Positions 44,340 through 51,845 of a DNA stretch of 64,000 nucleotides are shown here, one piece after another (within the stretch, counting starts at the first letter, position 1; the number at the start of each line of letters is the position of its first letter). The DNA comes from Allobosea sp. Its GTDB lineage: Bacteria; Pseudomonadota; Alphaproteobacteria; Rhizobiales; Beijerinckiaceae. Below the pieces are notes generated by a model. That model did not search any database. It was not told where the DNA came from and saw nothing but the letters and a program-made list of their open reading frames with translations. The stretch spans positions 1-64,000 of the forward strand of contig NZ_JAUYTP010000074.1 in the NCBI RefSeq assembly GCF_030695125.1, written 5' to 3'. Position numbers and translations under genes: made by a program.

Positions 44340-44855
44340 TTATATTCGCTGGCGGGAGGAGAATGTGCTCGCGAACAGTTCCGCGATCGTTTCGGTGACC
44401 AACTGGAAGGGAATCAGAAACATTGGCGGATTCAGAACCGCGTCGGTGCCATGGGCGAACATGTTTCGCAGATGATTCAGCCCGTCCACGTCGGCCGAGA
44501 TCAGATTCTGGGCCTTTGCGGCCCTGAGCAACTCGTCGAGCATGGGAGGAGGTCTCGCCTTTCCCTTCCTATCCAGTCTGCCGACGAACTGAGAACCCAG
44601 GCGCTCCCGCAGCGCCAACTCGAGGCACGGAAAGGTCTGTGCCGCCGCAACGGTCAAGAGGTCGTAGGAATAGTAGGAGTAGATATAGGTGTGACGCAGG
44701 GCGTTATGGCATCGGCGGACTGCGTCCGGGACCCCGTCGGGTAGTTCCATCCTGCTCATGTCATCATGCAGCTGTTCAAGGCCGCCGCCAACGAAACCGG
44801 CGACCCCGGAAAAATAGGGGTCGGGCGTGTGCAATTCATCCGTTCGTTTGAACAT
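44340..44855 (-). CDS. Lone HEPN-like protein
   Basis: The ATG at 44855 follows a GGAGAG site; the frame extends to a TTG at 44876. The 171-residue helical protein has Arg130-x4-His135 in HLRNMFAHGTDAV, the catalytic signature of HEPN RNases. A helical segment FPCLELALRERLG is also common in HEPN and abortive-infection proteins. It is not next to a minimal nucleotidyltransferase; the nearest is AbiEii 260 bases upstream. Function as a defence RNase is inferred. Confidence 0.55.
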   Translation of the reverse strand: MFKRTDELHTPDPYFSGVAGFVGGGLEQLHDDMSRMELPDGVPDAVRRCHNALRHTYIYSYYSYDLLTVAAAQTFPCLELALRERLGSQFVGRLDRKGKARPPPMLDELLRAAKAQNLISADVDGLNHLRNMFAHGTDAVLNPPMFLIPFQLVTETIAELFASTFSSRQRI

Positions 44856-45115
44856 GCTCTCCGCCTTACAGTTCAACCATCACGGGCGGTACGGCTTGTC
44901 CATCTATTGGTAATCGGTTGCGCGCATGGGGCGGCACCCGCGCAGAATCCCCCGATTTGCCGACCGGCTTCCTGGGCCTGCTGCTGATCGCTGTCTTTAT
45001 CGGCGGCATCGCCAACATCCTCTGCGCTCTACTGCACCGGCGCTCCGGCACTGAGGATGGGCGCGCTATTTGCTCTCGCCCATGCAGGGCGTGGCGGACG
45101 CTTCGCCTGTCCTTG

Positions 45116-46159
45116 CTAACGTGCTCCGTTCGCCGCTCGTTCAATCATTTCCATCGAGGCTAGGATTTCTTCGAAACGAGGGGCTTCGCCGAAAATCATG
45201 GGCGTCATGTTTGCATAGTCGCGCGCAAGCGCGTCGATCATTGCTGCTGTCGGCACGAGTGCAAATGATCCGGTTGCGGCCGTGGCCAGGTCGTAGTCGG
45301 TCCGATTGAAGAACATGAGCGCATGGCGAACACAATCTGCTCCCAGCGCAGCATCGGCTAATGCTGTCCGGCCGATGTCAGATGCGAAGAGGCAGTGGAG
45401 ATCATAGAAGTGCCGCGAAACCCGCTGGCCTGCCTGGCGCAGCTCGCCGCGGCGCTCGAACCAGCGCCGCAGGCCGTGTGCGATCACGACCTTGTCCCAA
45501 AACGTGCGCTCCCCATTGATCGTTGTCACATTCGGAACCGTGAGATCGAGTCCGCCCGCCTCGTCGGCAATGTAAGGCCGGATGTTCTTGGGCTGGTTGG
45601 GGTCGAGTGCCGACTTGGCGCCGGACTCGATCCGCACTGCCGGTCGCACGTAGGACTCGTCGCGCGGCTCAACCTCTGGATACCAGACCAGAAGCGTCTG
45701 TCGCTCGGGGTCTGCCTCATCGATCTCGACGCGGCCTTTTCCGTCCGTCGCTGCAGCAAGGTGTTCGGCCAGGAATTCGTGCAGCGCGCCGGTGATATAG
45801 CTGCGACAGGCGTCGCGAATCGCGTCTAGGCGAGCACGGCGCTTGTTGTTCGACAGTGCCTCAAGCTCTTCCACGGAAGCAGGCTCGTCGAGATCGTCAC
45901 GAAACACCGTGACGTCGATGTCTTCCGAAAATCGCTCAATGAGCCCATAGGCTTTCGATAGCGATGTTCCGCCCTTGAACAATAGGCGTGGCCCTCCCGC
46001 TGGTCGCTCACGATAGAGGGCGTTGAGAGTCCAGCAGACCCAAAAATCCTTTTCGACATTCCCGATTGGCGTGCCGAGCCGGTTTGCTGTGGTCAAAAAG
46101 AGGTCGAGCTTCTCGGCGGGGGCGGCTGAGATGACTTCGGCATAGGCAACAGCGCTCAC
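45116..46159 (-). CDS. abiEii: AbiEii nucleotidyltransferase toxin
   Basis: The 347-residue protein has LLFKGGTSLSKAYGLIERFSEDIDVTVF, the DNA-polymerase-beta-like nucleotidyltransferase signature of AbiEii (GG and S-x-D-x-D), and a helical C-terminal half. AbiEii toxins modify tRNA or bind GTP to cause reversible growth arrest during phage infection. The start overlaps the abiEi stop by four bases. Confidence 0.92.
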   Translation of the reverse strand: MSAVAYAEVISAAPAEKLDLFLTTANRLGTPIGNVEKDFWVCWTLNALYRERPAGGPRLLFKGGTSLSKAYGLIERFSEDIDVTVFRDDLDEPASVEELEALSNNKRRARLDAIRDACRSYITGALHEFLAEHLAAATDGKGRVEIDEADPERQTLLVWYPEVEPRDESYVRPAVRIESGAKSALDPNQPKNIRPYIADEAGGLDLTVPNVTTINGERTFWDKVVIAHGLRRWFERRGELRQAGQRVSRHFYDLHCLFASDIGRTALADAALGADCVRHALMFFNRTDYDLATAATGSFALVPTAAMIDALARDYANMTPMIFGEAPRFEEILASMEMIERAANGAR

Positions 46160-46824
46160 GAGTGATTCTCCAGCTCGCCATTCATAGGTTCAAGAAGGGG
46201 CCGGAGAAAATCCTGCATCCAGATTGGCATGGCAGAGAGCCCCGCGCGAAGATCCTCGCGTATCTCCTTTCCATGCTTGGGAGCGGTGAGCAGCCTGCGA
46301 AGTTGGTTCTCGACGCTCCGTCGATCGTCTTCCGTACTCATCATATCCTGCATCCAGTAGAGTGCTTGGACGACGCGCATGCCTGGGCGTCCCGCCCAGT
46401 AGAGACGGCTGGGTGCGGCCGATTTGAAATGGATGACCTGCTTCCCGAGCGTGATCGGTTTCAAGCGGGCATCAATCAGCACTTCAATGCGCGCCGGGAC
46501 CGCCGTGGTGAGGCCGAGGTCGTTTGCGGCGGTCATGCCGTCGACCACGACGCGGGCTTGGTCCCGCCGCGTTACGGCTCTGATCACAGCGCGATAGTCG
46601 GGGACCACCGTTTTGCCGGTGAGGTTGCTTTTTCGCGGCTTGTCGTAGAGCCCACGATCGATGCGACGGAGTTCGCCTGCCGCGACGAGGCGTTGCAATG
46701 TCTTGTCGATGGCAGCGCGGCTGGCGAGGTCGGCGAAATCGCTGGGCGTCCACACCTCTGCCGGCGTCGCGTCAATACGGGCCATAAGGCGCCGCCGAAG
46801 GTCCGTGGCCGGTTGATCGAGCAT
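46156..46824 (-). CDS. abiEi: AbiEi antitoxin (DUF6088 type)
   Basis: A 222-residue regulator from the ATG at 46824; a TTG at 46842 is an alternative. An N-terminal winged helix (VWTPSDFADLASRAAIDKTLQRLVAAGELRRIDRGLY) matches DUF6088-type AbiEi antitoxins. The C-terminal domain neutralises AbiEii at the transcriptional or translational level. A perfect 10-bp inverted repeat overlaps the start and likely mediates autorepression. Confidence 0.88.
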   Translation of the reverse strand: MLDQPATDLRRRLMARIDATPAEVWTPSDFADLASRAAIDKTLQRLVAAGELRRIDRGLYDKPRKSNLTGKTVVPDYRAVIRAVTRRDQARVVVDGMTAANDLGLTTAVPARIEVLIDARLKPITLGKQVIHFKSAAPSRLYWAGRPGMRVVQALYWMQDMMSTEDDRRSVENQLRRLLTAPKHGKEIREDLRAGLSAMPIWMQDFLRPLLEPMNGELENHS

Positions 46825-46852
46825 GTCCGAAATATGATGCAAATTTCGGACA
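46824..46852. promoter_or_regulatory. AbiEi operator inverted repeat
   Basis: TGTCCGAAAT (46824-46833) and ATTTCGGACA (46843-46852) form a perfect 10-bp inverted repeat with a 9-base spacer. A third half-site TTCGGACA lies at about 46884-46891. Paired repeats at the abiE promoter are the known mode of AbiEi autoregulation. Confidence 0.65.
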
Positions 46853-46983
46853 CTGTCGAGAGTGTCCTAACAATGCTGCATTCTTCGGACAAGCAGTGAG
46901 CCCCACCGGCGCTCAATCGTCGTGAGCGTCGAGATTTGCGAGAGCCCCGTCGAGCCGGGCAGGCATCTCCTCGATGTCACGTG

Positions 46984-48339
46984 TCAGCCGACGTGAACAG
47001 TTACGTCGTATCCGAACGACCGGAGCGCCTTGCTCGTCCGGCCATTCCTCGGGGGGTAACGATCGGGAAGCGCCCATCCCACGATCTCGCCCAAGGCGCT
47101 GACCCCAAGCAACTCGACCTTTCGCTTCGGATCCGTGAGGGCTTCCCAGAGCCGGTGTGGAACTTCCTCCGGCCGGCCGCCATAGAGAACGAATGCCAGT
47201 GTTTCCGTGACGGACACGCCGCCTCGCCCCGGTGCACGAAAGATGTGCCTGGCCAGGGCGTCGACCTTTTTGGGAATATCGTAGGCCTTTCCGCCCTTCA
47301 GGCCGATGAACCGGTTGGGCGCACGACGGGCATACTCCTTTGTCGCATGAACCCGCCCGAGCACTTTGACGAACTGGTCTTCGGTCAGCCGGCCCAAAAT
47401 CCTCTCCGAAAAAGCCTTCTGCAGGAAGGGCGCAGTCTTGTTGAGCATTCTGTTTTCGTCCGATGAGGAGGGCAGGGTGCGCCACCAGCGAATCGCATTC
47501 TCGACCGCGGCGTCGGGATCCATTCGATTGCGCGCGAAATGGCTCTCGAAGTCTGCGCGCCGTCCGTCGAACGTGTTCTGATAGTAGTGCGCATGCAGGA
47601 ATTGATCGGCTTGTGCGCCGAGCGGTGCCGTTGCGCCGACCCATGACGGCCGGTTTCCCTCAGAGGAAATCTTGGACGCGATATCCCGGATGATCTGGAG
47701 CGTGCGGTTCCATTCATCAAGGAAAGCCTGGCGGCGGCGGTCGCCAGCCGATTTGGTGCTGGCGCGAGCCAATCCCTCCCAATGTGGCACCAGGTCGGTC
47801 GCAAGCATCGCGTCGTCGGCGGCCTTCACGGCGGCCTTGCGTCGTGTCAGTTCCTTGCTCCTCGCCGAAAGCAGGTCGAAGAGCTCCTGCGTCAGAGGTG
47901 CGGCGTGCTTGTCGATCTCGGTGAACATATGATCAAGCTCGAGGTCGTGACCGCCCTCGGCGAGCTCGGCTTCCGTCAGGAAAACGCCAGCTTCGACGTT
48001 ATTCCACCACGCGCTTTGGGTGAGATTGGCCGAGCCAATATAGGCGCCGTAGCCGCGCCACCAGATGACCTTTGGGTGAAATCGCCGTACCAGCTTGCAG
48101 ACATAGCGCCCGGACTTGCGGTTCAGGAATTTGTCGAGAACCGGAATCGCGACAGGGACCTGCTCATCAAACCGTCCCCAGAAGTGAAGCGGGATTTTGT
48201 TGTCCCAGCACCAATCGAACAGCAGATCGCTCTCGGAAGCATAGGCGACGGCGGCATCGACACGTTCAGTATGTTCTGTGGCGTTCAGGATGATGTTGCG
48301 GAGGTAGCCGCCATTTATTCCATTCAGCAGTAAATCCAC
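46984..48339 (-). CDS. PLD-like nuclease domain protein
   Basis: A 451-residue protein with GTG start. The phospholipase-D-like HKD motif is in RRFHPKVIWWRGYGAYIGSANLTQSAWWN (about 88-115), with His, Lys and GSANLT. Only one HKD motif is obvious, so it may dimerise as in Nuc/BfiI-type nucleases. The C-terminal 300 residues are helical and unassigned. It sits at the edge of the defence island next to AbiE. Confidence 0.75.
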   Translation of the reverse strand: MDLLLNGINGGYLRNIILNATEHTERVDAAVAYASESDLLFDWCWDNKIPLHFWGRFDEQVPVAIPVLDKFLNRKSGRYVCKLVRRFHPKVIWWRGYGAYIGSANLTQSAWWNNVEAGVFLTEAELAEGGHDLELDHMFTEIDKHAAPLTQELFDLLSARSKELTRRKAAVKAADDAMLATDLVPHWEGLARASTKSAGDRRRQAFLDEWNRTLQIIRDIASKISSEGNRPSWVGATAPLGAQADQFLHAHYYQNTFDGRRADFESHFARNRMDPDAAVENAIRWWRTLPSSSDENRMLNKTAPFLQKAFSERILGRLTEDQFVKVLGRVHATKEYARRAPNRFIGLKGGKAYDIPKKVDALARHIFRAPGRGGVSVTETLAFVLYGGRPEEVPHRLWEALTDPKRKVELLGVSALGEIVGWALPDRYPPRNGRTSKALRSFGYDVTVHVG

Positions 48340-48567
48340 GTCACGCTACCCCCACCCGTACCCTCGCCTTTGGCCGTGGCCTATTTCAAGGCCCGGACCT
48401 CAGCAATATGGTTGGAGTGCTTCAAAACCTGAAGTGAATGAGGGCGTCGCCCTTCGGGCCGGGCTGTTGGCTGCGCCGAAGCTCCGAAGCCGGGTCTTCT
48501 CCCTGGCGGGCGGCCATCCCTGACGCGGTCCGGGCGAATGCCGTCCGAGGAAGGGAAGGCGGGATTC

Positions 48568-48861
48568 ATGCTGGGTTCGCTGCGACGGTGGATGGAGGGG
48601 CGAAGGCAAATCCGCCGGAGATGGCAGGCAGACGCGCTTCGTCTGGTGCAGCATGACGAACCTGGCGCGTACTACGAGGCGCAGCGCCTGGCCGCTCGGG
48701 CCCGCGCTTCAGGTCAAGCCCGGGAGTTCATCCATTGGACCAAAGCGGCCGCCGAAGTGGCGAGGATCTCGCCGCACGCGCACATGGATCTCGCAGTCGT
48801 CCAGGCGATCGTCGATGATGAGATGCGGCGTGGAAGGGCTTCTCGCCGCGGTGACGACTGA
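48568..48861 (+). CDS. Conserved plasmid protein of unknown function
   Basis: A 97-residue protein from the ATG at 48568, preceded by GGAAGGCGGGATTC. It is highly helical and basic (MLGSLRRWMEGRRQIRRRWQ) and continues ALRLVQHDEPGAYYEAQRLAARARA. It is the first gene of the right-hand plasmid module. No family is recognised. Confidence 0.55.
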   Translation: MLGSLRRWMEGRRQIRRRWQADALRLVQHDEPGAYYEAQRLAARARASGQAREFIHWTKAAAEVARISPHAHMDLAVVQAIVDDEMRRGRASRRGDD

Positions 48862-49203
48862 AGGGCGGCGGCATCGACATCGCTCCGGCAAGGCACGGAA
48901 GCCGTCCTCTCGACCTGAGGCACTGAGCGGGACGGGACGTGTTCCGGTGCGGCAGTGTGGTTCAGCGTCCGAGAAAAGAGCGTGCGAGAGGGCGCGGACC
49001 TCCTTCGGAGCAAGCCCGACCCCGCTCTCCATGGATGGCTTTCCTGGTCCTCCGCCCGGCCTTCCACGATCAACCCGCAAGGGGTCGGCTATGCGCGGCA
49101 TGCCGCCGCTGCGGCTTCGCCTGCGCGGTGATCGCGGCCGGTTGAGGACACTGACGGACGCCATCGAGCGGGGGTCGGCCTCGCTCCAAGATGGAGCCCT
49201 CAA
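48862..49203. other. Long GC-rich leader without a convincing gene
   Basis: No frame here has a good start or a recognisable product. The segment ends in a hairpin that includes the ribosome-binding site of the next gene. It may be a processed leader. Confidence 0.4.
49183..49197 (+). promoter_or_regulatory. Hairpin sequestering a ribosome-binding site
   Basis: GCTCCA (49183-49188), loop AGA, TGGAGC (49192-49197). The GGAG Shine-Dalgarno is in the 3' arm, seven bases before the ATG at 49204. The sequence GGGGTCGG precedes it. Confidence 0.5.
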
Positions 49204-49386
49204 ATGTCGCACGATCTTTCCCTCGCCCAGTCCCACGCGTTCCAGCTAGCCCGCACCCTGATGGTCCCGGTCACGCTGTTTCAGGTCGATGGAGCGTTCG
49301 GCGTCATGCCGAGCGACGAACTCGACGACGCCGACGTGATCGTCGTCCACGAGTACGATCCCTACCAGTTCGGCCCGGCTCATTGA
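49204..49386 (+). CDS. Small conserved plasmid protein
   Basis: A 60-residue acidic protein beginning MSHDLSLAQSHAFQLARTLMVPVT, with FQVDGAFGVMPSDELDD in the middle. A correctly spaced GGAG lies upstream, within the hairpin. I recognise it only as a type often seen near the DUF3991/Toprim gene. No function is known. Confidence 0.6.
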   Translation: MSHDLSLAQSHAFQLARTLMVPVTLFQVDGAFGVMPSDELDDADVIVVHEYDPYQFGPAH

Positions 49387-49620
49387 GCCGGGTTCGCCCT
49401 CACGGGCGGGTGCCGCTCGCGAGCTGGCGGCCGCAAGGGAAGCTGCGCCGCGGCTGGTTGGTGTCATGGCGCTGCGCGCCCTGCAGGATTCACCAGTCGT
49501 CAGCCGCGCCCTTGCCGCCTTCGCTCTTCGCGGCGGTTGGGGGTGACCCCGCGATATGCGGGAAAGGAAACCAGAGCAGGAAAGGTCCGGCCGCTGAAGA
49601 GGCGGTTCGGGGAAAAGAGC

Positions 49621-50604
49621 ATGGAGAGGACCAAGGTTGAAGAGCTGAGGGGCCGCGTTGCCTGCGGCGCCGTGCTAGAGAAGGCAGGCTTCGCGATCGA
49701 TCTGAAGGAAAGCACGCGCCGAGCGGTCAAATTCCGTCGTGGTGACGCCATCGTCATTGTGATCCACGAGGGCAGAGGATGGTTCGATCCCCTCTCGGAT
49801 GCGAAAGGCGATGTCTACACCCTCGTCGCGCACCTCGACGGGGTCGGGTTCGCCGAGTGCCTCGACCGCGTCGCGGAGCTGGTGGGGTTCGTCTCCTCTG
49901 AGCCTGTCTGGATACGGCCCGGGCGCGAGCACGATGTCGAACTTGCTGTCGCCGAGCGTTGGCGCCGCCGGCGCAAGCCGTGGCCCACCTCTCTGACCTG
50001 GCGCTACCTCTATGATGAGCGCGGCCTCCCCGAGGCGGTCCTCCGCGCAGCGATCCGGCACGACCGGTTGCGCGAGGGGCCGCGCGGCAGCATGTGGGCG
50101 GCCCATGTCGATGATGCGGGCATGGTCACCGGCTGGGAGGAGCGCGGTCCGGATTGGCGCGGGTTTGCGACCGGCGGCGCGAAGGTTCTGTTCCGCTTCG
50201 GTCCTCTCGATGCCCGGCGCGTCTGCGTGACCGAGGCGGCGATCGACGCCATGAGCCTCGCGGGGATCGAGGCGATGCGACCGGACAGCCTGTTCCTCAG
50301 CACCGGCGGCGGCTGGGCGCCCTCGACCGAGGCCGCGATCCGGGCGCTCGCGATGCGGGAAAACACCCTGCTCGTCGCGGCTACCGACAATAATACGCAA
50401 GGCGAGGTTTACGCCGCGCGCCTGATGGTGATCGCCGCAGAAGCCTCCTGCAGCTTCGTGCGCCTCCGCCCGATCGCGGAGGACTGGAACGAGGATCTCC
50501 GCGCGCGGGCAAAGAGAAAGGAGGGAGAGAAAGGGAAACCTAGCTGCCGCATGCCCGCCGACCGCGTCAAGGGTGACGCTTCGCCCGCGTTCCGCGGCCC
50601 TTGA
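49621..50604 (+). CDS. DUF3991/Toprim domain protein
   Basis: The start MERTKVEELRGRVACG at 49621 follows GGAAAAGAGC; an upstream extension to 49537 is unlikely. An N-terminal DUF3991-like part includes GWFDPLSDAKGDVYTLVAHLDGVGF. A Toprim-like domain follows with RVCVTEAAIDAMSLAGIE and LLVAATDNNTQGE (conserved Glu and Asp). Such proteins resemble DnaG/relaxase-associated primases and occur on Rhizobiales plasmids. The C-terminus is Lys/Arg-rich. Bases 49387-49620 hold no gene. Confidence 0.75.
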   Translation: MERTKVEELRGRVACGAVLEKAGFAIDLKESTRRAVKFRRGDAIVIVIHEGRGWFDPLSDAKGDVYTLVAHLDGVGFAECLDRVAELVGFVSSEPVWIRPGREHDVELAVAERWRRRRKPWPTSLTWRYLYDERGLPEAVLRAAIRHDRLREGPRGSMWAAHVDDAGMVTGWEERGPDWRGFATGGAKVLFRFGPLDARRVCVTEAAIDAMSLAGIEAMRPDSLFLSTGGGWAPSTEAAIRALAMRENTLLVAATDNNTQGEVYAARLMVIAAEASCSFVRLRPIAEDWNEDLRARAKRKEGEKGKPSCRMPADRVKGDASPAFRGP

Positions 50605-50684
50605 CCCGGCCGGACGGAGAGGCGGCCGCGGAGGAGGGGTCGGGAAGGGCTGAAGATGACGGCGACATCGAGAGGATGGGTCGC

Positions 50685-50711
50685 GCTCCAGCCCGACGAG
50701 GCTGAAGGAGC
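50685..50711 (+). promoter_or_regulatory. Hairpin sequestering the DUF1419 ribosome-binding site
   Basis: GCTCCAGCC (50685-50693) pairs with GGCT-GAA-GGAGC (50700-50711). GGAG is in the 3' arm, six bases before the ATG at 50717. It is preceded by GGGTCGC, as at 49183 and 62865. Confidence 0.45.
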
Positions 50712-50716
50712 CCCCC

Positions 50717-51322
50717 ATGACCCTCCCAACCACCATCCGCAAGATCTATCAGGGCGTCGCCGACCGGCGCCAGCTCTTCCGCATGTTCGATCGTCACGCC
50801 CAGCGCCCGAACCGCTGGCAGGACGACGCCGGCCCGCTCTATGCGGGCGAGTGGTTCGAAATTGCTCAGCGCGAGAATGACTACATGCTCGATATCCTGC
50901 CGCCGCTCTGGATGCGCAGTGACATGTTCGCCATGCGCGAATTCATGGTGGGCTCGATCACCAGCATCTTCTTCACGCTCTTGATCGACGGCCGCATCCG
51001 GCATTTCCACGGTTATTGCGACCTGTCGGAGAAGGGCTCGCCCGAGCGCATGCGCGATGCGATCGTCGAGCGCGAGTCACGGCCTGTCCGTGCGATGACA
51101 CGGGAAGAGCGGCTCGAGCATATCTGGAGCGCCACACACGACGATTATCGCGGCTATGCCGAGAACCGCTGGGCTGAGGATCTGCGCGGCGAGCGCGCCG
51201 TGCTGGTCTATGGAGGCCGCAACGGACCGACGCTGAAGCTTCTCGAGCATCTCACCGACGCGGAGATCTCCGCCAAGCTGCCGGTGCATCTGCGCTACCT
51301 CGCCGATGCGATCGCGGCCTGA
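50717..51322 (+). CDS. DUF1419 family protein
   Basis: A 201-residue protein with IRKIYQGVADRRQLFRMFDRH at the N-terminus, and then YAGEWFEIAQRENDYMLDILPPLWMR. This is the pattern of the DUF1419 family found on alphaproteobacterial plasmids. No enzymatic motif is apparent. It lies 13 bases from the DUF3085 gene, suggesting a small operon. Confidence 0.75.
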   Translation: MTLPTTIRKIYQGVADRRQLFRMFDRHAQRPNRWQDDAGPLYAGEWFEIAQRENDYMLDILPPLWMRSDMFAMREFMVGSITSIFFTLLIDGRIRHFHGYCDLSEKGSPERMRDAIVERESRPVRAMTREERLEHIWSATHDDYRGYAENRWAEDLRGERAVLVYGGRNGPTLKLLEHLTDAEISAKLPVHLRYLADAIAA

Positions 51323-51334
51323 CGGGAGGCGGCG

Positions 51335-51733
51335 ATGTTCACCTTTTCCGTCACCGATGTCCGCGCCGTCATCACGCGTGGACGGATCGACGCCTTCACC
51401 AACGGCGGCTTCCGCAATCCCCATTACGGCCTCGCCCCCGGCAAGGACGAGAAGCCCGGACTCTGGCTGGTCGGCGATGAGGGCGTCTACATCCTGTCGA
51501 ACGGCTTGCTCGCTGAGGGACAGCGTCCCCTCGTCGTTTATGCCGAGGAATGCGATCCGAAGACCAACCCTGACTACTGGCACTACAAGCGCCAGCATTT
51601 CGGCGGCGATGACGGCATCGATTTTCTCGACGCTGTCGAGCTCGTGAAGCTGATCACGGCCTTTCCCGAAGCCACGCATCTGTCGATCGAGATGACCGAC
51701 ACGAGCATGTCGCTCAGCCTGATCCGCCGCTGA
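51335..51733 (+). CDS. DUF3085 family protein
   Basis: A 132-residue protein with GGFRNPHYGLAPGKDEKPGLWLVGDEGVYILSNG and VYAEECDPKTNPDYWHYKRQHFGGDDGIDFLDA, typical of DUF3085. Members occur next to DUF1419 and giant methylase-helicase genes on plasmids. The role is unknown. Confidence 0.78.
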   Translation: MFTFSVTDVRAVITRGRIDAFTNGGFRNPHYGLAPGKDEKPGLWLVGDEGVYILSNGLLAEGQRPLVVYAEECDPKTNPDYWHYKRQHFGGDDGIDFLDAVELVKLITAFPEATHLSIEMTDTSMSLSLIRR

Positions 51734-51845
51734 GCCGGCGGGCCGACCCAACCCGTTCCTCCCGACATTCCCGCGATCATCGCTCTCGCCGGCCAGCATC
51801 CGGCGGGCCGATGTCGCGCGCCTTCAACGCAAGGAGATGTTTCCG

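Noticed and set aside
44918..45163. Small frame with one membrane-like segment between the HEPN and AbiEii genes
   Set aside because: Its C-terminal part overlaps AbiEii antisense and reads as random sequence; there is no ribosome site.
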